Of a stretch of DNA of 64,000 nucleotides, positions 43,934 to 52,634 are shown in pieces. The notes beneath the pieces were generated by a model, which was not told where the DNA came from, made no database searches, and saw only the letters and a program-made list of their open reading frames with translations. Both the position numbers and the translations under genes were made by a program. The DNA lies in contig NZ_JANADP010000001.1 in assembly GCF_024199945.1 (NCBI RefSeq), positions 5,456,001 through 5,520,000 on the forward strand, read 5' to 3'. Origin of the DNA: Bradyrhizobium sp. CCGUVB4N. GTDB taxonomy: Bacteria > Pseudomonadota > Alphaproteobacteria > Rhizobiales > Xanthobacteraceae. The stretch's first letter is position 1; each line of letters opens with the position of its first letter.

Positions 43934-44710
43934 TTGACCCAGCACTCGCGCGACACCCCCCAATTTTACCTCACGGCGCCGTCCCCCTGCCCGTATCTGC
44001 CGGGCCGGCATGAGCGCAAGGTGTTTACGCACCTCGTGGGTGATCGCGCCGGCGACCTCAACGACCTCCTGACCCATGGCGGTTTCCGCCGCAGCCAGTC
44101 GATCGCCTACCGGCCGGCCTGTGACCAGTGCCGGGCCTGTGTCTCGGTGCGCGTGGTCGCCAACGAGTTCCGCCCCTCCCGCAACTTCCGCAAGGTGATG
44201 GCGCGCAATTCCGACATCATCGGCGAACAGCGCAGCGCGGTACCGACCTCCGAACAATATTCGGTGTTTCGGGCCTATCTCGACGCCCGCCACCGCCATG
44301 GCGGCATGGCCGACATGACCGTGCTCGACTACGCCATGATGGTCGAGGACAGCCATGTCGAAACCCGGATCATCGAGTATCGCAAGCGCGGTCCCGACAG
44401 CGGCATCACCGGCCGCGGTGAGGAGCTGATCGCGGTCGCGTTGACCGACGTGCTCAGCGACGGTCTGTCGATGGTCTATTCGTTCTTCGAGCCGAGTCAG
44501 GTCAGCCGCTCGATGGGCACCTTCATGATCCTCGACCACATTGCGCGCGCCCGTCGCCAGGGCCTGCCCTACGTCTATCTCGGCTACTGGATCGAGGGCT
44601 CCAAGAAGATGGACTACAAGGCCCGCTTCCTGCCGCAGCAGCGCCTCGCCCCCTCAGGCTGGCTGCGCATCGACGCGCAGGGCGATGCGGCGTCCGAGCC
44701 GCAGGATTAG
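43934..44710 (+). CDS. bpt: Aspartate/glutamate leucyltransferase (arginyltransferase family)
   Basis: The 258-residue protein is of the Bpt/Ate1 class: QFYLTAPSPCPYLPGRHERKVFTHLVG at the start (with the CPYLPG loop), then YRPACDQCRACVSVRV with the Cys pair, and a GNAT-like C-terminal half, LPYVYLGYWIEGSKKMDYKARF (split around GYWIEG). It should transfer Leu from Leu-tRNA to N-terminal Asp or Glu, marking proteins for ClpAP degradation by the N-end rule. The start is a TTG at 43934; GGAGG is 13 bases upstream, which is wide. Length is typical. Confidence 0.9.
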   Translation: MTQHSRDTPQFYLTAPSPCPYLPGRHERKVFTHLVGDRAGDLNDLLTHGGFRRSQSIAYRPACDQCRACVSVRVVANEFRPSRNFRKVMARNSDIIGEQRSAVPTSEQYSVFRAYLDARHRHGGMADMTVLDYAMMVEDSHVETRIIEYRKRGPDSGITGRGEELIAVALTDVLSDGLSMVYSFFEPSQVSRSMGTFMILDHIARARRQGLPYVYLGYWIEGSKKMDYKARFLPQQRLAPSGWLRIDAQGDAASEPQD

Positions 44711-44721
44711 CTGCCTCACAT

Positions 44722-44826
44722 TGTCATGCCCCGGCTTGACCGGGGCATCCAGTACGCCGCGGCTTTTCGGCTCAACAACAACTGTCTCTGGAATACTGGG
44801 TCGCCCGGTCAAGCCGGGCGACGACA
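44722..44826. repeat. Intergenic palindromic repeat (TGTCAT...GACGACA type)
   Basis: TGTCATGCCCCGGCTTGACC opens the element, and a CGCCCGGTCAAGCCGGGCG hairpin closes it with ACGACA. The order of parts matches the copy at 6073-6174. It lies between convergent bpt and mntH and may serve as a shared terminator. Confidence 0.8.
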
Positions 44827-44837
44827 GTGGGGAGTAA

Positions 44838-46205
44838 TTAGCCGAACAGCGTATCCACCAACAGCTTCACGTTCAAAACCACGATGACGCCCGCGACGAT
44901 CCACGCGGTCGCAGCGACATAGGGTGCAATCGCAAACTGCCCCATCTTGCGGCGATCCGACACGAAGCGCACCAGCGGGATGACGGCGAACGGCAGTTGC
45001 ATCGACAGCACGACCTGGCTGAACACCAGCAGATCCGCCGTGCCGCGCTCACCATAGATCGCGGTGACGACGATCACCGGGATGATGGCGATGCCGCGCG
45101 TGACGAGGCGCCGCGCCCAGCTCGGCAGGCGCAAATCGAGAAAGCCTTCCATCACGATCTGGCCGGCAAGCGTCGCCGTGACCGTCGAGTTGAGGCCTGA
45201 CGCCAACAGCGCCACCGCGAACAACGTCGAGGCGATGCCGAGGCCGAGCAGCGGCGAGAGCAGCTCAAAGGCCTGGCCGATCTCGGCAACATCCGAGTGA
45301 CCACTCTTGTGGAAAGTGGCGGCCGCCACGACGAGGATCGCGGCGTTGATGAACAGCGCCAGCATCAGCGCGACGGTCGAATCCGTCGTCGCCCATTTGA
45401 TCGCCTCGCGACGGCCTTCGTCGTTGCGCTCATACGCACGCGTCTGCACGATCGAGGAATGCAGGTACAGATTATGCGGCATCACGGTTGCACCGATGAT
45501 GCCGATCGCGATGTAGAGCATCTCGGAATTGGTGAAGATCTCGCTCTTCGGCACAAAGCCGTGCAGCACCTCGGCGACCGGCGGCGCGGCGGCGACGATC
45601 TGGACCGCGAAGCAGACCGCGATGACCGCAAGCAGCGCCATCACGAAGGCTTCGAGGAAGCGGAAGCCCCGGTTCATCAGCACGAGCAACAGGAACGCGT
45701 CGAGGGCTGCGAGCAGCGCGCCGCCGACCAGGGGAATGCCGAACAGCAGCTTCAGCGCGATCGCGGTGCCGATGACCTCGGCGAGATCGCAGGCGATGAT
45801 CGCTGCCTCGCAAGCCAGCCAGAGCAGGAAGTTCACGGCCGGCGAATAGGTCGCGCGACAGGCCTGCGCGAGGTCGCGATCCGTGACGATGCCGAGCCGC
45901 GCCGCCAGCGACTGCAGCAGGATCGCCATCAGATTGGAAAGCAGGATGACCGAGAGCAGCGTGTAACCGAACCTGGATCCACCGGCGAGGTCGGTCGCCC
46001 AGTTGCCGGGGTCCATGTAGCCGACCGAGACCATGTAGCCTGGGCCGACGAAGGCCAGCAGCCGCCGCCACCACGCCCCCGCTGCGGGGATGGCGACCGT
46101 GGCGTTCACCTCGGCCAGGCTCTTCGTGGTCGGCGCGTCGGTGCGCCAGCCGGTACCGGCGGCTTGGGTCAGGTCCTGGGTCAAATCAGGCGATCGGGCA
46201 TCCAT
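44838..46205 (-). CDS. mntH: Nramp-type manganese transporter
   Basis: The 455-residue protein has eleven or so membrane helices and the Nramp signatures: GPGYMVSVGYMDPGNWATDL (the first helix with the D-P-G-N metal motif), and GATVMPHNLYLHSSI in helix 6 (MPHN). It imports Mn2+ with protons. The ATG at 46205 is chosen because the Mur box at 46234-46250 lies just upstream; the longer frame to 46256 would place coding DNA on the operator. In B. japonicum mntH is the major Mn importer and is repressed by Mur (family knowledge). Confidence 0.93.
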   Translation of the reverse strand: MDARSPDLTQDLTQAAGTGWRTDAPTTKSLAEVNATVAIPAAGAWWRRLLAFVGPGYMVSVGYMDPGNWATDLAGGSRFGYTLLSVILLSNLMAILLQSLAARLGIVTDRDLAQACRATYSPAVNFLLWLACEAAIIACDLAEVIGTAIALKLLFGIPLVGGALLAALDAFLLLVLMNRGFRFLEAFVMALLAVIAVCFAVQIVAAAPPVAEVLHGFVPKSEIFTNSEMLYIAIGIIGATVMPHNLYLHSSIVQTRAYERNDEGRREAIKWATTDSTVALMLALFINAAILVVAAATFHKSGHSDVAEIGQAFELLSPLLGLGIASTLFAVALLASGLNSTVTATLAGQIVMEGFLDLRLPSWARRLVTRGIAIIPVIVVTAIYGERGTADLLVFSQVVLSMQLPFAVIPLVRFVSDRRKMGQFAIAPYVAATAWIVAGVIVVLNVKLLVDTLFG

Positions 46206-46233
46206 GCTGGCAGAATACCGGGTTTGAGCCTTA

Positions 46234-46250
46234 TTGCAACTCATTTGCAA
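46234..46250 (-). promoter_or_regulatory. Mur (Fur-family manganese) box upstream of mntH
   Basis: TTGCAACTCATTTGCAA reads on the other strand TTGCAAATGAGTTGCAA, with the TGCAA arms of rhizobial Mur boxes. It lies 29-45 bases before the mntH ATG, where binding would block the promoter. Confidence 0.8.
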
Positions 46251-46374
46251 CTGCATCTAGCCGTATCAGTTCCATGCAGCCGGCCCATTTTGCCCGATCC
46301 TGTCGGGAAGCGGGTGGGTTTGGCCGTCCCCGGCGCGAATACTGGCCCCAATCCGACTTTGCAGGAAATGAGCC

Positions 46375-47619
46375 ATGTCAAATCCGCCCCGCCTCCCCGA
46401 AACCTTCAACCGCCTCGCCTGGTCCAACCTCGCGGCGCAGTCGGCCGAACAGATCGCGCTGGCCGCAGCCCCCATCGTCGCCGTGCTGACGCTGGGCGTG
46501 GCGGAGGGCCAGACCGGCCTGCTCCAGACCGCTCTCACTCTGCCCTTCGTCCTGTTCGCCATTCCGGCTGGCCTGCTCGCCGACCGCATCTCCCGCCGCT
46601 CGCTGATGGCGGGGGCCGAGGCACTGCGTGCGGTGGCGCTCGCGACCATCGTGCTGCTGCTCGTGCTCGGCGCGCTCAATCTGTCGCTGCTGGCGCTGCT
46701 CGGCTTTGCCGCCGTCTGCGGCACCGTCGTCTACAGCGTGGCCGCGCCGGCCCTGGTGCCCTCGCTGGTGAGCGCGGAGCTGTTGCCGGCTGCGAATGCC
46801 CGCATCGAGCTCGCGCGCACCATTGCCTTCGCAAGCGGGCCTGCGCTCGGCGGTGCGCTGGTCGGCTGGTGGGGCGCAAGCCTCGCCTTTGGCTTTGCCG
46901 CGGCGCTCTCGGCCATCGCCGTCGTGCTACTCTCCGGCATCTATGAGCCTGCGCGTGCGCCCGTGCCGCGCCGCCACCCGTTCCAGGATATCCGCGAAGG
47001 CGCGGCCTTCGTGTTTCACCATGCGCTGCTGCGGCCGGTGTTCATCACGCAGTTCATCTTCAACACCGGCTGGTTCTTGCAGATCGCGGTGTTCGTGCCG
47101 TACGCGGTGCGTCATCTCGGCCTGACCGCTGCCGGTGTCGGCACCGTGCTGACGATGTACGGCGTCGGCATGGTGATCGGTGCGCTGTTCGCCACGCGCG
47201 TGATGAAGCGCATCGCGTTCGGCACCGTGGTCGGCCTCGGCCCGGTCACCGGCTTCGTCGCCGCTGTCGTGATGGCGCTGACGGTGCTGGTGCCCTCGCC
47301 GTGGCTCGCGGGTCTCAGCTTCTTCCTGCTCGGCGTCGGGCCGATCCTGTGGGTGATCTCGACTACGACCTTGCGCCAGTCGGTGACGCCGCCGCGCCTG
47401 TTGGGCCGTGTCTCCGCCATCAACATCATGAGCTACGGCGCCCGCCCGCTCGGCTCGGCGCTGGGCGCCATCGTCGGCGGCCTCTACAGCGCGGAAGCGT
47501 GCCTCTATCTCGCGGCCGCCGTGTTCGGCGTGCAAGCGCTGATCATTTGGCTCTCGCCTGCGGTCGCGCTGGATCGGCAGCCGGCCATGGTGGGGGACGA
47601 GGTGGCGGCGCGGTGCTAG
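46375..47619 (+). CDS. MFS transporter (MFS_3/enterobactin-exporter-like)
   Basis: The 414-residue protein has 12 predicted helices. The loop 2-3 motif is LLADRISRRSLMAGAE, the usual MFS motif A, and repeats later as LFATRVMKRIAFG. The first part (FNRLAWSNLAAQSAEQIALAAAPIV) resembles MFS_3 exporters. Direction and substrate cannot be read from the sequence; export of a small molecule or drug is likely. The ATG at 46375 has AGGA ten bases upstream. It is divergent from mntH, and a gap of 169 bases separates the starts. Confidence 0.82.
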   Translation: MSNPPRLPETFNRLAWSNLAAQSAEQIALAAAPIVAVLTLGVAEGQTGLLQTALTLPFVLFAIPAGLLADRISRRSLMAGAEALRAVALATIVLLLVLGALNLSLLALLGFAAVCGTVVYSVAAPALVPSLVSAELLPAANARIELARTIAFASGPALGGALVGWWGASLAFGFAAALSAIAVVLLSGIYEPARAPVPRRHPFQDIREGAAFVFHHALLRPVFITQFIFNTGWFLQIAVFVPYAVRHLGLTAAGVGTVLTMYGVGMVIGALFATRVMKRIAFGTVVGLGPVTGFVAAVVMALTVLVPSPWLAGLSFFLLGVGPILWVISTTTLRQSVTPPRLLGRVSAINIMSYGARPLGSALGAIVGGLYSAEACLYLAAAVFGVQALIIWLSPAVALDRQPAMVGDEVAARC

Positions 47620-47660
47620 CCACGTCGTGATCGAAGCGAAATCCAGCAACAATCTCCGCC

Positions 47661-47799
47661 GTCGTCCCGGCGAAGGCCGGGACCCATAACCACAGGGCGA
47701 CGTTTGACGAAGGCTGGCAGTTGCAAGGATCCGTTGGGACGAACGCCCTGCGCCACGGATAGATCACGCGGTATGGGTCCCGGCCTTCGCCGGGACGAC
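47661..47799. repeat. Intergenic inverted repeat with 28-bp perfect arms
   Basis: The arms at 47661-47688 and 47772-47799 are exact complements, including GTCGTCCCGGCGAAGGCCGG. An 83-base spacer separates them. It lies between convergent MFS and cyclase genes and could end both transcripts. This arm sequence is one of the commonest intergenic elements in Bradyrhizobium, by general knowledge. Confidence 0.85.
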
Positions 47800-47807
47800 A
47801 GCGAGGC

Positions 47808-49067
47808 CTAATTCGCCAGATACCGTTCGTAGCTGCCCGTCACCGGTTCGCTCGCGTCGACCTCGGGATCGAGCGTGTAGAGGTCCTGCGCGCGGCCGAT
47901 GCCGCGCAGGGCATAGCGACCGGTGGAGACGAGATAGCGACGGCCGGCGGCATCCAGGCCCTTGTAAAACTCGGCTGACGCCAGCAGCTCGCGATCGACC
48001 GAGCGGCTCATCGAGGCGATCCGGCTGACCTCGTTGACCGTCGGCCCCACCACGGTGAAGTCGAGCCGGTCCTCGCTGCCGATATTGCCGTAGAAGACCT
48101 CGCCGACATGCAGGCCGATATAGGCCGACGTGGTCGGACGGCCGTCGGCCTCGCGCCGCACGTTCAGCGCCGCGACGTTCTGGCGAAACAGGTGCTCGGC
48201 GCGCAGCGCGGCGCGGCGGGCATGGGCCATGTCCTCGCCGGTGAACATCGCGAGCACACCGTCGCCAATCAGCTTCAGCACGTCACCGCCGGCCTCGTGG
48301 ATCGCGTCGATCACGGCCTGCGCATAATCGTTGAGGAACGGGATGATCTCGTCGGGGCCGATGCTCTCGCTGATCCCGGTCGAGCCGCGCAAATCCGAAT
48401 ACCAGAGCACGGCGTTGATGCGTTCGGTGACGCCGCGCGAGATCCGTCCGCCCAGCACCTGTTCGGAGGCGCCGCGGCCGAGATAGACGCGCCCGAGCGT
48501 CCGGGCAATGTCGACCTGCTGCGCCGATTTGATCGCAAGCCCCAGCACCGGCACGAGATCGCGCAACGCGACGAGCTCCGGCTCGGAGAAGCCTTCATCG
48601 CGCCGCGTGGTCCAGCAGGAATAGAGGCAGTCCATCAGCCCAAGCGCGCCGTTCTCGCCGAAGCGATGCACGAAGGCGAGATAGTGCTTATGGCCCTTCT
48701 CGGCGAGATCGCCGATCTGCGAGAAATCCATCGAGGGCGCATCGGCCAGATCGATCACCATCTCGTCGTGGCCGTGCTCGAGCATGTGGAAGAACACCGA
48801 ACGGCGCCAGTTCTTGGCGGCGTCGCCCTCGGCGGTCGAGCCGTATTCGAACACGTCCCTCTCGTTGCTGGCCCTGTCGTTCCAGAGGAAGCCGCGGCCC
48901 TCATAGATCGGATGCAGCGTGTCGATGACGACGAGCCCGCGCGAGAGTTCCAGCCCTTCGGCGCGGCAGCGCTCGCAAAAACCGCGCAGCATCTCGTTCT
49001 CGGGAAGGCCGGTGAGGCCCTGACCGGTCAGCCAGTTCATCAGCGCAAGGCGGGAGGTGAGTTGCAT
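47808..49067 (-). CDS. Class III adenylate/guanylate cyclase with unknown N-terminal sensor
   Basis: The 419-residue soluble protein has a 210-residue N-terminal region without clear family, then a class III cyclase domain. The metal-binding aspartates are Asp225 in WYSDLRGST and Asp269 in LKLIGDGVLAMF; Lys265 is the purine-reading position and favours ATP. IGLHVGEVFYGNIGSEDRLDFTVVGPTVNEVSRI carries the transition-state Asn and Arg region (the VNEVSRI core). The N-terminal part contains two Cys (FCERCRAEG) that could bind metal or sense redox. It probably makes cAMP. No partner regulator is adjacent. Confidence 0.85.
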   Translation of the reverse strand: MQLTSRLALMNWLTGQGLTGLPENEMLRGFCERCRAEGLELSRGLVVIDTLHPIYEGRGFLWNDRASNERDVFEYGSTAEGDAAKNWRRSVFFHMLEHGHDEMVIDLADAPSMDFSQIGDLAEKGHKHYLAFVHRFGENGALGLMDCLYSCWTTRRDEGFSEPELVALRDLVPVLGLAIKSAQQVDIARTLGRVYLGRGASEQVLGGRISRGVTERINAVLWYSDLRGSTGISESIGPDEIIPFLNDYAQAVIDAIHEAGGDVLKLIGDGVLAMFTGEDMAHARRAALRAEHLFRQNVAALNVRREADGRPTTSAYIGLHVGEVFYGNIGSEDRLDFTVVGPTVNEVSRIASMSRSVDRELLASAEFYKGLDAAGRRYLVSTGRYALRGIGRAQDLYTLDPEVDASEPVTGSYERYLAN

Positions 49068-49222
49068 ACGCCATTATGGCGTGCATTCGTGACGAGCGAA
49101 AGGCCGCGCACAACCAAGGCCCTCACCCGCCGCGGGTCGAATATGTCGCGGACGCTGTTGACGCGCGCGCGCCTCGGGCCGCAAATGCAACCAATGACAC
49201 CGTCGACCAGAAACACTGGACT

Positions 49223-50380
49223 ATGAGCCAGCGCCAGCTTCCGATCATCCTGGCGCTCGGCACGACGCAGACCCTGGCCTGGGCCTCCAGCTATTATTTG
49301 CCGGCCCTGATCGCCGACCCGCTGGCGCACGACCTCGGCATCTCCACCAACTGGATCTTCGGCGCATTCTCGGCCTCGCTGGTGATCTCGGCGATGCTGG
49401 GGCCGCGCATCGGCCGGCAGATCGACCTCGTCGGCGGGCGGCAGGTGCTGTCGGCCTCGAACCTGACGATCGCTGCAGGCCTCGTGCTGCTTGGATTCTC
49501 GCAATCGGTCGCGGTGATGGCATTTGCCTGGCTCGTGCTCGGCATCGGCATGGCGATGGGGCTCTACGATGCTGCTTTCGCCGCGCTCGGCCGCATCTAC
49601 GGCACGGAGGCGCGCGGCTCGATCACCGGCATCACGCTGATGGCGGGCTTTGCCTCGACCGTCGGCTGGCCCCTCACCGCCTGGGGGCTCGCCCATATCG
49701 GCTGGCGCGACACCTGTTTCGCCTGGGCTGCCGCCAATATCCTGATCGGCCTGCCGCTCAACTTCTTCATGCTACCGGCGATCAAGGGGGCGAAGCAGGC
49801 CGCGGCAACGGCGGAGAAACCGCACGTCCCGCTCGACCGGACCATGATCCTGCTCGCCTTCGTCTTTGCGGCGGTCTGGACCGTCACCGGCGCCATGGCC
49901 GTGCATTTCCCGCGCATCCTCGAGGCAACGGGCGCGACCCATGTCGAGGCGATCGCGGCCGGCGCGCTGATCGGCCCGGCGCAGGTGATCGCGCGCATTC
50001 TCGAAGCCAGCGTTCTCAGCCGCTTCCATCCGCTGTGGTCGACACGGCTCGCCTGCCTCACCCACCCGATCGGAGCGGCCGTCGTCGCCATCTTCGGCGC
50101 GCCCGCCGCGAGCGCCTTTGCGCTGCTGCACGGCTCCGGCAACGGCATTTTGACGATTGCCCGCGGGACGCTGCCGCTCTCGATCTTCGGCCCGAAAGAT
50201 TTCGGCTATCGCCTCGGCATCATCGGCGCGCCGGCGCGAATGGCGCAGGCGGTGGCGCCGCTGGCCTTCGGCCTGCTGATCGACGTCATGGGCGCCAAGG
50301 TGCTGATAGTCTCGTCCGCCCTCAGCCTGTCAGCGCTGGCTGCGCTGTTCCTGATCCGCGCCGAGAAGCGGGCCGATTGA
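49223..50380 (+). CDS. MFS transporter (OFA/monocarboxylate-like)
   Basis: The 385-residue protein has 12 helices and begins LPIILALGTTQTLAWASSYYLPALIADPLA, a pattern of OFA/MCT-like carriers. The loop 2-3 motif is PRIGRQIDLVGGRQVLSAS. The ATG at 49223 starts the first helix; a longer frame to 49076 adds a basic, unconserved stretch. It is divergent from the cyclase gene. The small gene at 50412 follows after 31 bases. The substrate is unknown; small carboxylates or drugs are both possible. Confidence 0.82.
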   Translation: MSQRQLPIILALGTTQTLAWASSYYLPALIADPLAHDLGISTNWIFGAFSASLVISAMLGPRIGRQIDLVGGRQVLSASNLTIAAGLVLLGFSQSVAVMAFAWLVLGIGMAMGLYDAAFAALGRIYGTEARGSITGITLMAGFASTVGWPLTAWGLAHIGWRDTCFAWAAANILIGLPLNFFMLPAIKGAKQAAATAEKPHVPLDRTMILLAFVFAAVWTVTGAMAVHFPRILEATGATHVEAIAAGALIGPAQVIARILEASVLSRFHPLWSTRLACLTHPIGAAVVAIFGAPAASAFALLHGSGNGILTIARGTLPLSIFGPKDFGYRLGIIGAPARMAQAVAPLAFGLLIDVMGAKVLIVSSALSLSALAALFLIRAEKRAD

Positions 50381-50411
50381 CCGTGCCACCGCTTTCGCGC
50401 ACAAGCGCAGC

Positions 50412-50603
50412 ATGACCGACGACAAAACTCCGCCTCGCACCTTCAAAGGCCTCCTGCGCTGGGCCATGACGCCGCCGCAGGCCTGGGGCGTCTATCTCCT
50501 CGCCATCTTGCTGGTGTGGTTGGTCTCGTTCTATGCCGGAACGCTGAAGCCGAAGAAGACGCCGGATACGAGCCCGCCGCCGGTCACCGCGCCGAAAAGC
50601 TAG
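50412..50603 (+). CDS. Small single-helix membrane protein
   Basis: The 63-residue protein has one membrane helix (GVYLLAILLVWLVSFYAG, about 26-43) between a basic N-terminal part and a Pro/Lys-rich tail (PKKTPDTSPPPVTAPKS). It follows the MFS gene by 31 bases and its end overlaps the convergent EamA gene by four bases. There is no recognised family. Coding status rests on position, the helix and a good codon pattern. Confidence 0.6.
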   Translation: MTDDKTPPRTFKGLLRWAMTPPQAWGVYLLAILLVWLVSFYAGTLKPKKTPDTSPPPVTAPKS

Positions 50604-51478
50604 GCCGGCTTCGGCTGGCTGGTTGCGATCCAGATGCCAGCGAACACGGCAACCAGCCCGATCAGCAGATTTGGCGTGATCGGCTCGCCGATCAGCAGTG
50701 CCGCCAGCAAGGTCGCCGCGATCGGATTGACCGTCATCGTATTGGCAACGCGGGTTGGCGTCGCGCGCGCCAGCGCCATGACCCAGAGGATGAAGGCGAG
50801 CGCGCCGCCGCCGGCGCCGAGATAGATCCCGGCAATCCATTGCGCCGTCGTGAAATGGTCGAGCGCGGCAAAGCTGCCCTTTGCAAGACCCACGAGCACC
50901 AGCACCGCAGCGCCCGCGCCCATGCCGACCGTCAGAAACCCGAGCGCGCTGGAGCGCTGCATCAGCGGCCGTGACAGCACGTTGTAGAAGGCCATGCAGA
51001 ACACCGCGCCGGTCATGATCAGTTCGCCGCGCCAGGAACCGGGCGGGCTTTGTGCCAGCCCCACGGCCAACGCCGCGGCCACACCGAGCACGGCGATGCC
51101 GACGCCGACGATCTTGCGCGCCGTCAATCGTTCGACGCCAAGGATCGCTCCGACCACCATGGTGTGGAGCGGCAGCGTCGCCAGCGCGAGACTGGCACGG
51201 GCGGCGGTCGTGTAGGACACCGCGATGTTGTAGAGGATGAAGAACAGGCCAAAGAAGCAGATGCCGAGCGCCATCACGGCCAGCCAGTCCGCCCGCTGCG
51301 GCCAGCGGACGCGCAGCAGCAGCGCACACGGCAGCAGACACATGAAACCGATCCCCCAGCGCAGGATCGCCAGCAGGACCGGATCGGCGCCGACGACGAG
51401 GTAACGGGTGATCGCGGCAGCAGTGCCGCCGATGCTGCTCGACGCCAGAGCGATCGCGACCCCGAGCCATTCCCCCAC
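50600..51478 (-). CDS. EamA/DMT-superfamily transporter
   Basis: The 292-residue protein has ten helices in two EamA repeats: GGTAAAITRYLVVGADPVLLAILRWGIGF in the first and a matching block near the end, ATPTRVANTMTVNPIAATLLAALLIGEPITPNLLIG (split around NPIAATLLA). Such proteins export amino acids or other metabolites (RhaT/YedA type). The start is a GTG at 51478 with AGGAGG five bases upstream. It is convergent with the 63-residue gene. Confidence 0.87.
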   Translation of the reverse strand: MGEWLGVAIALASSSIGGTAAAITRYLVVGADPVLLAILRWGIGFMCLLPCALLLRVRWPQRADWLAVMALGICFFGLFFILYNIAVSYTTAARASLALATLPLHTMVVGAILGVERLTARKIVGVGIAVLGVAAALAVGLAQSPPGSWRGELIMTGAVFCMAFYNVLSRPLMQRSSALGFLTVGMGAGAAVLVLVGLAKGSFAALDHFTTAQWIAGIYLGAGGGALAFILWVMALARATPTRVANTMTVNPIAATLLAALLIGEPITPNLLIGLVAVFAGIWIATSQPKPA

Positions 51479-51559
51479 AGCGGCCTCCTGATCGGGAGCT
51501 TCCGGAGGCGCCTAGCACAGCCCTGCTGCCATCATGGTGGCAACAGGGCGCCGGCGAAG

Positions 51560-52384
51560 CTAATCATAAAACTCCGGCGACATCTTCTGGCTGTCGCGCT
51601 GGGCCTTGTCGTGATTGATCCAGAGCTGCGCCTTCTCCTTGTCGAGCGTTTCGGCGATCTTCTGCATCGAGGCGACCGACTGGTCCTTGCTGACGTTGTT
51701 GACGGGAACGCGCCGGTTCTCCCAATTGCTCTTGAAGTGGGCGGCGTCACCGGAAAGCACGACCGCTCCGGTCCTCGGCAATTTCACCAGCAACGACTGG
51801 TGCCCCGGCGTGTGACCGGGCGTCGAGAGGACGGTGATGCTGCCATCACCGAACACGTCCTTGTCGCCCCTGAGCAGCTCGACCGGATGCGACGGCTTGA
51901 AGCGCGGCTCGTTGTTCGCGCCGGGCCAGTCATATTCGGCCTTCTGCACGTAGAGGGTTGCCTGCGGAAACATCTCGACATTGCCGATGTGATCGGGATG
52001 CGTATGCGAGACGCCCATGGCCTTGATGTCGGCGGGCTTGACACCGATCTGCTCGAGTTGGGCGGCGAGCGTCTTCGGCCGCTTCCAGGTCACGGCCTTC
52101 GGATCGGCCGGCGCAAGCCCGTTCGGCATCGCCGCGACCGCGTCGGGGATGCCGGTATCCCACAGGAACCAGCCCTGGCTGTGCTTGATGAGATAGCAGG
52201 TGTCGACGAAATCCATCGACTGGCCTTCGTTCACCCCCGGCGACCAGCGCCCGATGTCGCCGGCAACCCCCTCCCCGCAATTCATGATGTAGAGTTTCTC
52301 GACGCCCGGCTTTTGCGCGAACGCAGCCTGGGCGGACAGCGCGAATGCCGCGACGGCGAGAGCGAGCGTGATCTTGCGTGTCAT
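51560..52384 (-). CDS. Secreted metallo-beta-lactamase-fold protein, AHL-lactonase-like
   Basis: The 274-residue protein has a signal peptide (MTRKITLALAVAAFALSAQ, cleaved near AFA) and an MBL fold. The metal site is HTHPDH (His127, His129, Asp131, His132), followed by GHTPGHQSLLVKLPR, LSGDAAHF, and a final His in INHDKAQ. The whole matches the N-acyl homoserine lactonase group (AttM/AiiA-like), which opens the lactone ring. An exported form would act on signals outside the cytoplasm. The true substrate is not certain; related MBL proteins are generic hydrolases. Confidence 0.8.
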   Translation of the reverse strand: MTRKITLALAVAAFALSAQAAFAQKPGVEKLYIMNCGEGVAGDIGRWSPGVNEGQSMDFVDTCYLIKHSQGWFLWDTGIPDAVAAMPNGLAPADPKAVTWKRPKTLAAQLEQIGVKPADIKAMGVSHTHPDHIGNVEMFPQATLYVQKAEYDWPGANNEPRFKPSHPVELLRGDKDVFGDGSITVLSTPGHTPGHQSLLVKLPRTGAVVLSGDAAHFKSNWENRRVPVNNVSKDQSVASMQKIAETLDKEKAQLWINHDKAQRDSQKMSPEFYD

Positions 52385-52521
52385 CCTTGGTCCTTCCCTG
52401 CAGCGCCGACTTGCTGCGACCGAGGATCAACCCCGCTTGCGCCGCAGAATTCCGCTTCCACTGAGGACTATAGGCGGCCACAGCATATCTTTCTAACGTT
52501 CAATGCGGATGAAACCAGCGA

Positions 52522-52550
52522 TTGACAGTATCGCGGAGTTTCGTTGTAAT
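52522..52550 (+). promoter_or_regulatory. Sigma-70-type promoter of the chromate genes
   Basis: TTGACA (52522-52527), a 17-base spacer, then TGTAAT (52545-52550) is close to the consensus. It lies 85 bases before the ATG at 52635. Confidence 0.7.
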
Positions 52551-52634
52551 CAGCGCCATGGGGATTTGAGCGATCTCCCCACGAGGCGACATGCCCAAGT
52601 ATCGCGTCCCGTTTGCTTTATGCGAGGACGCATC

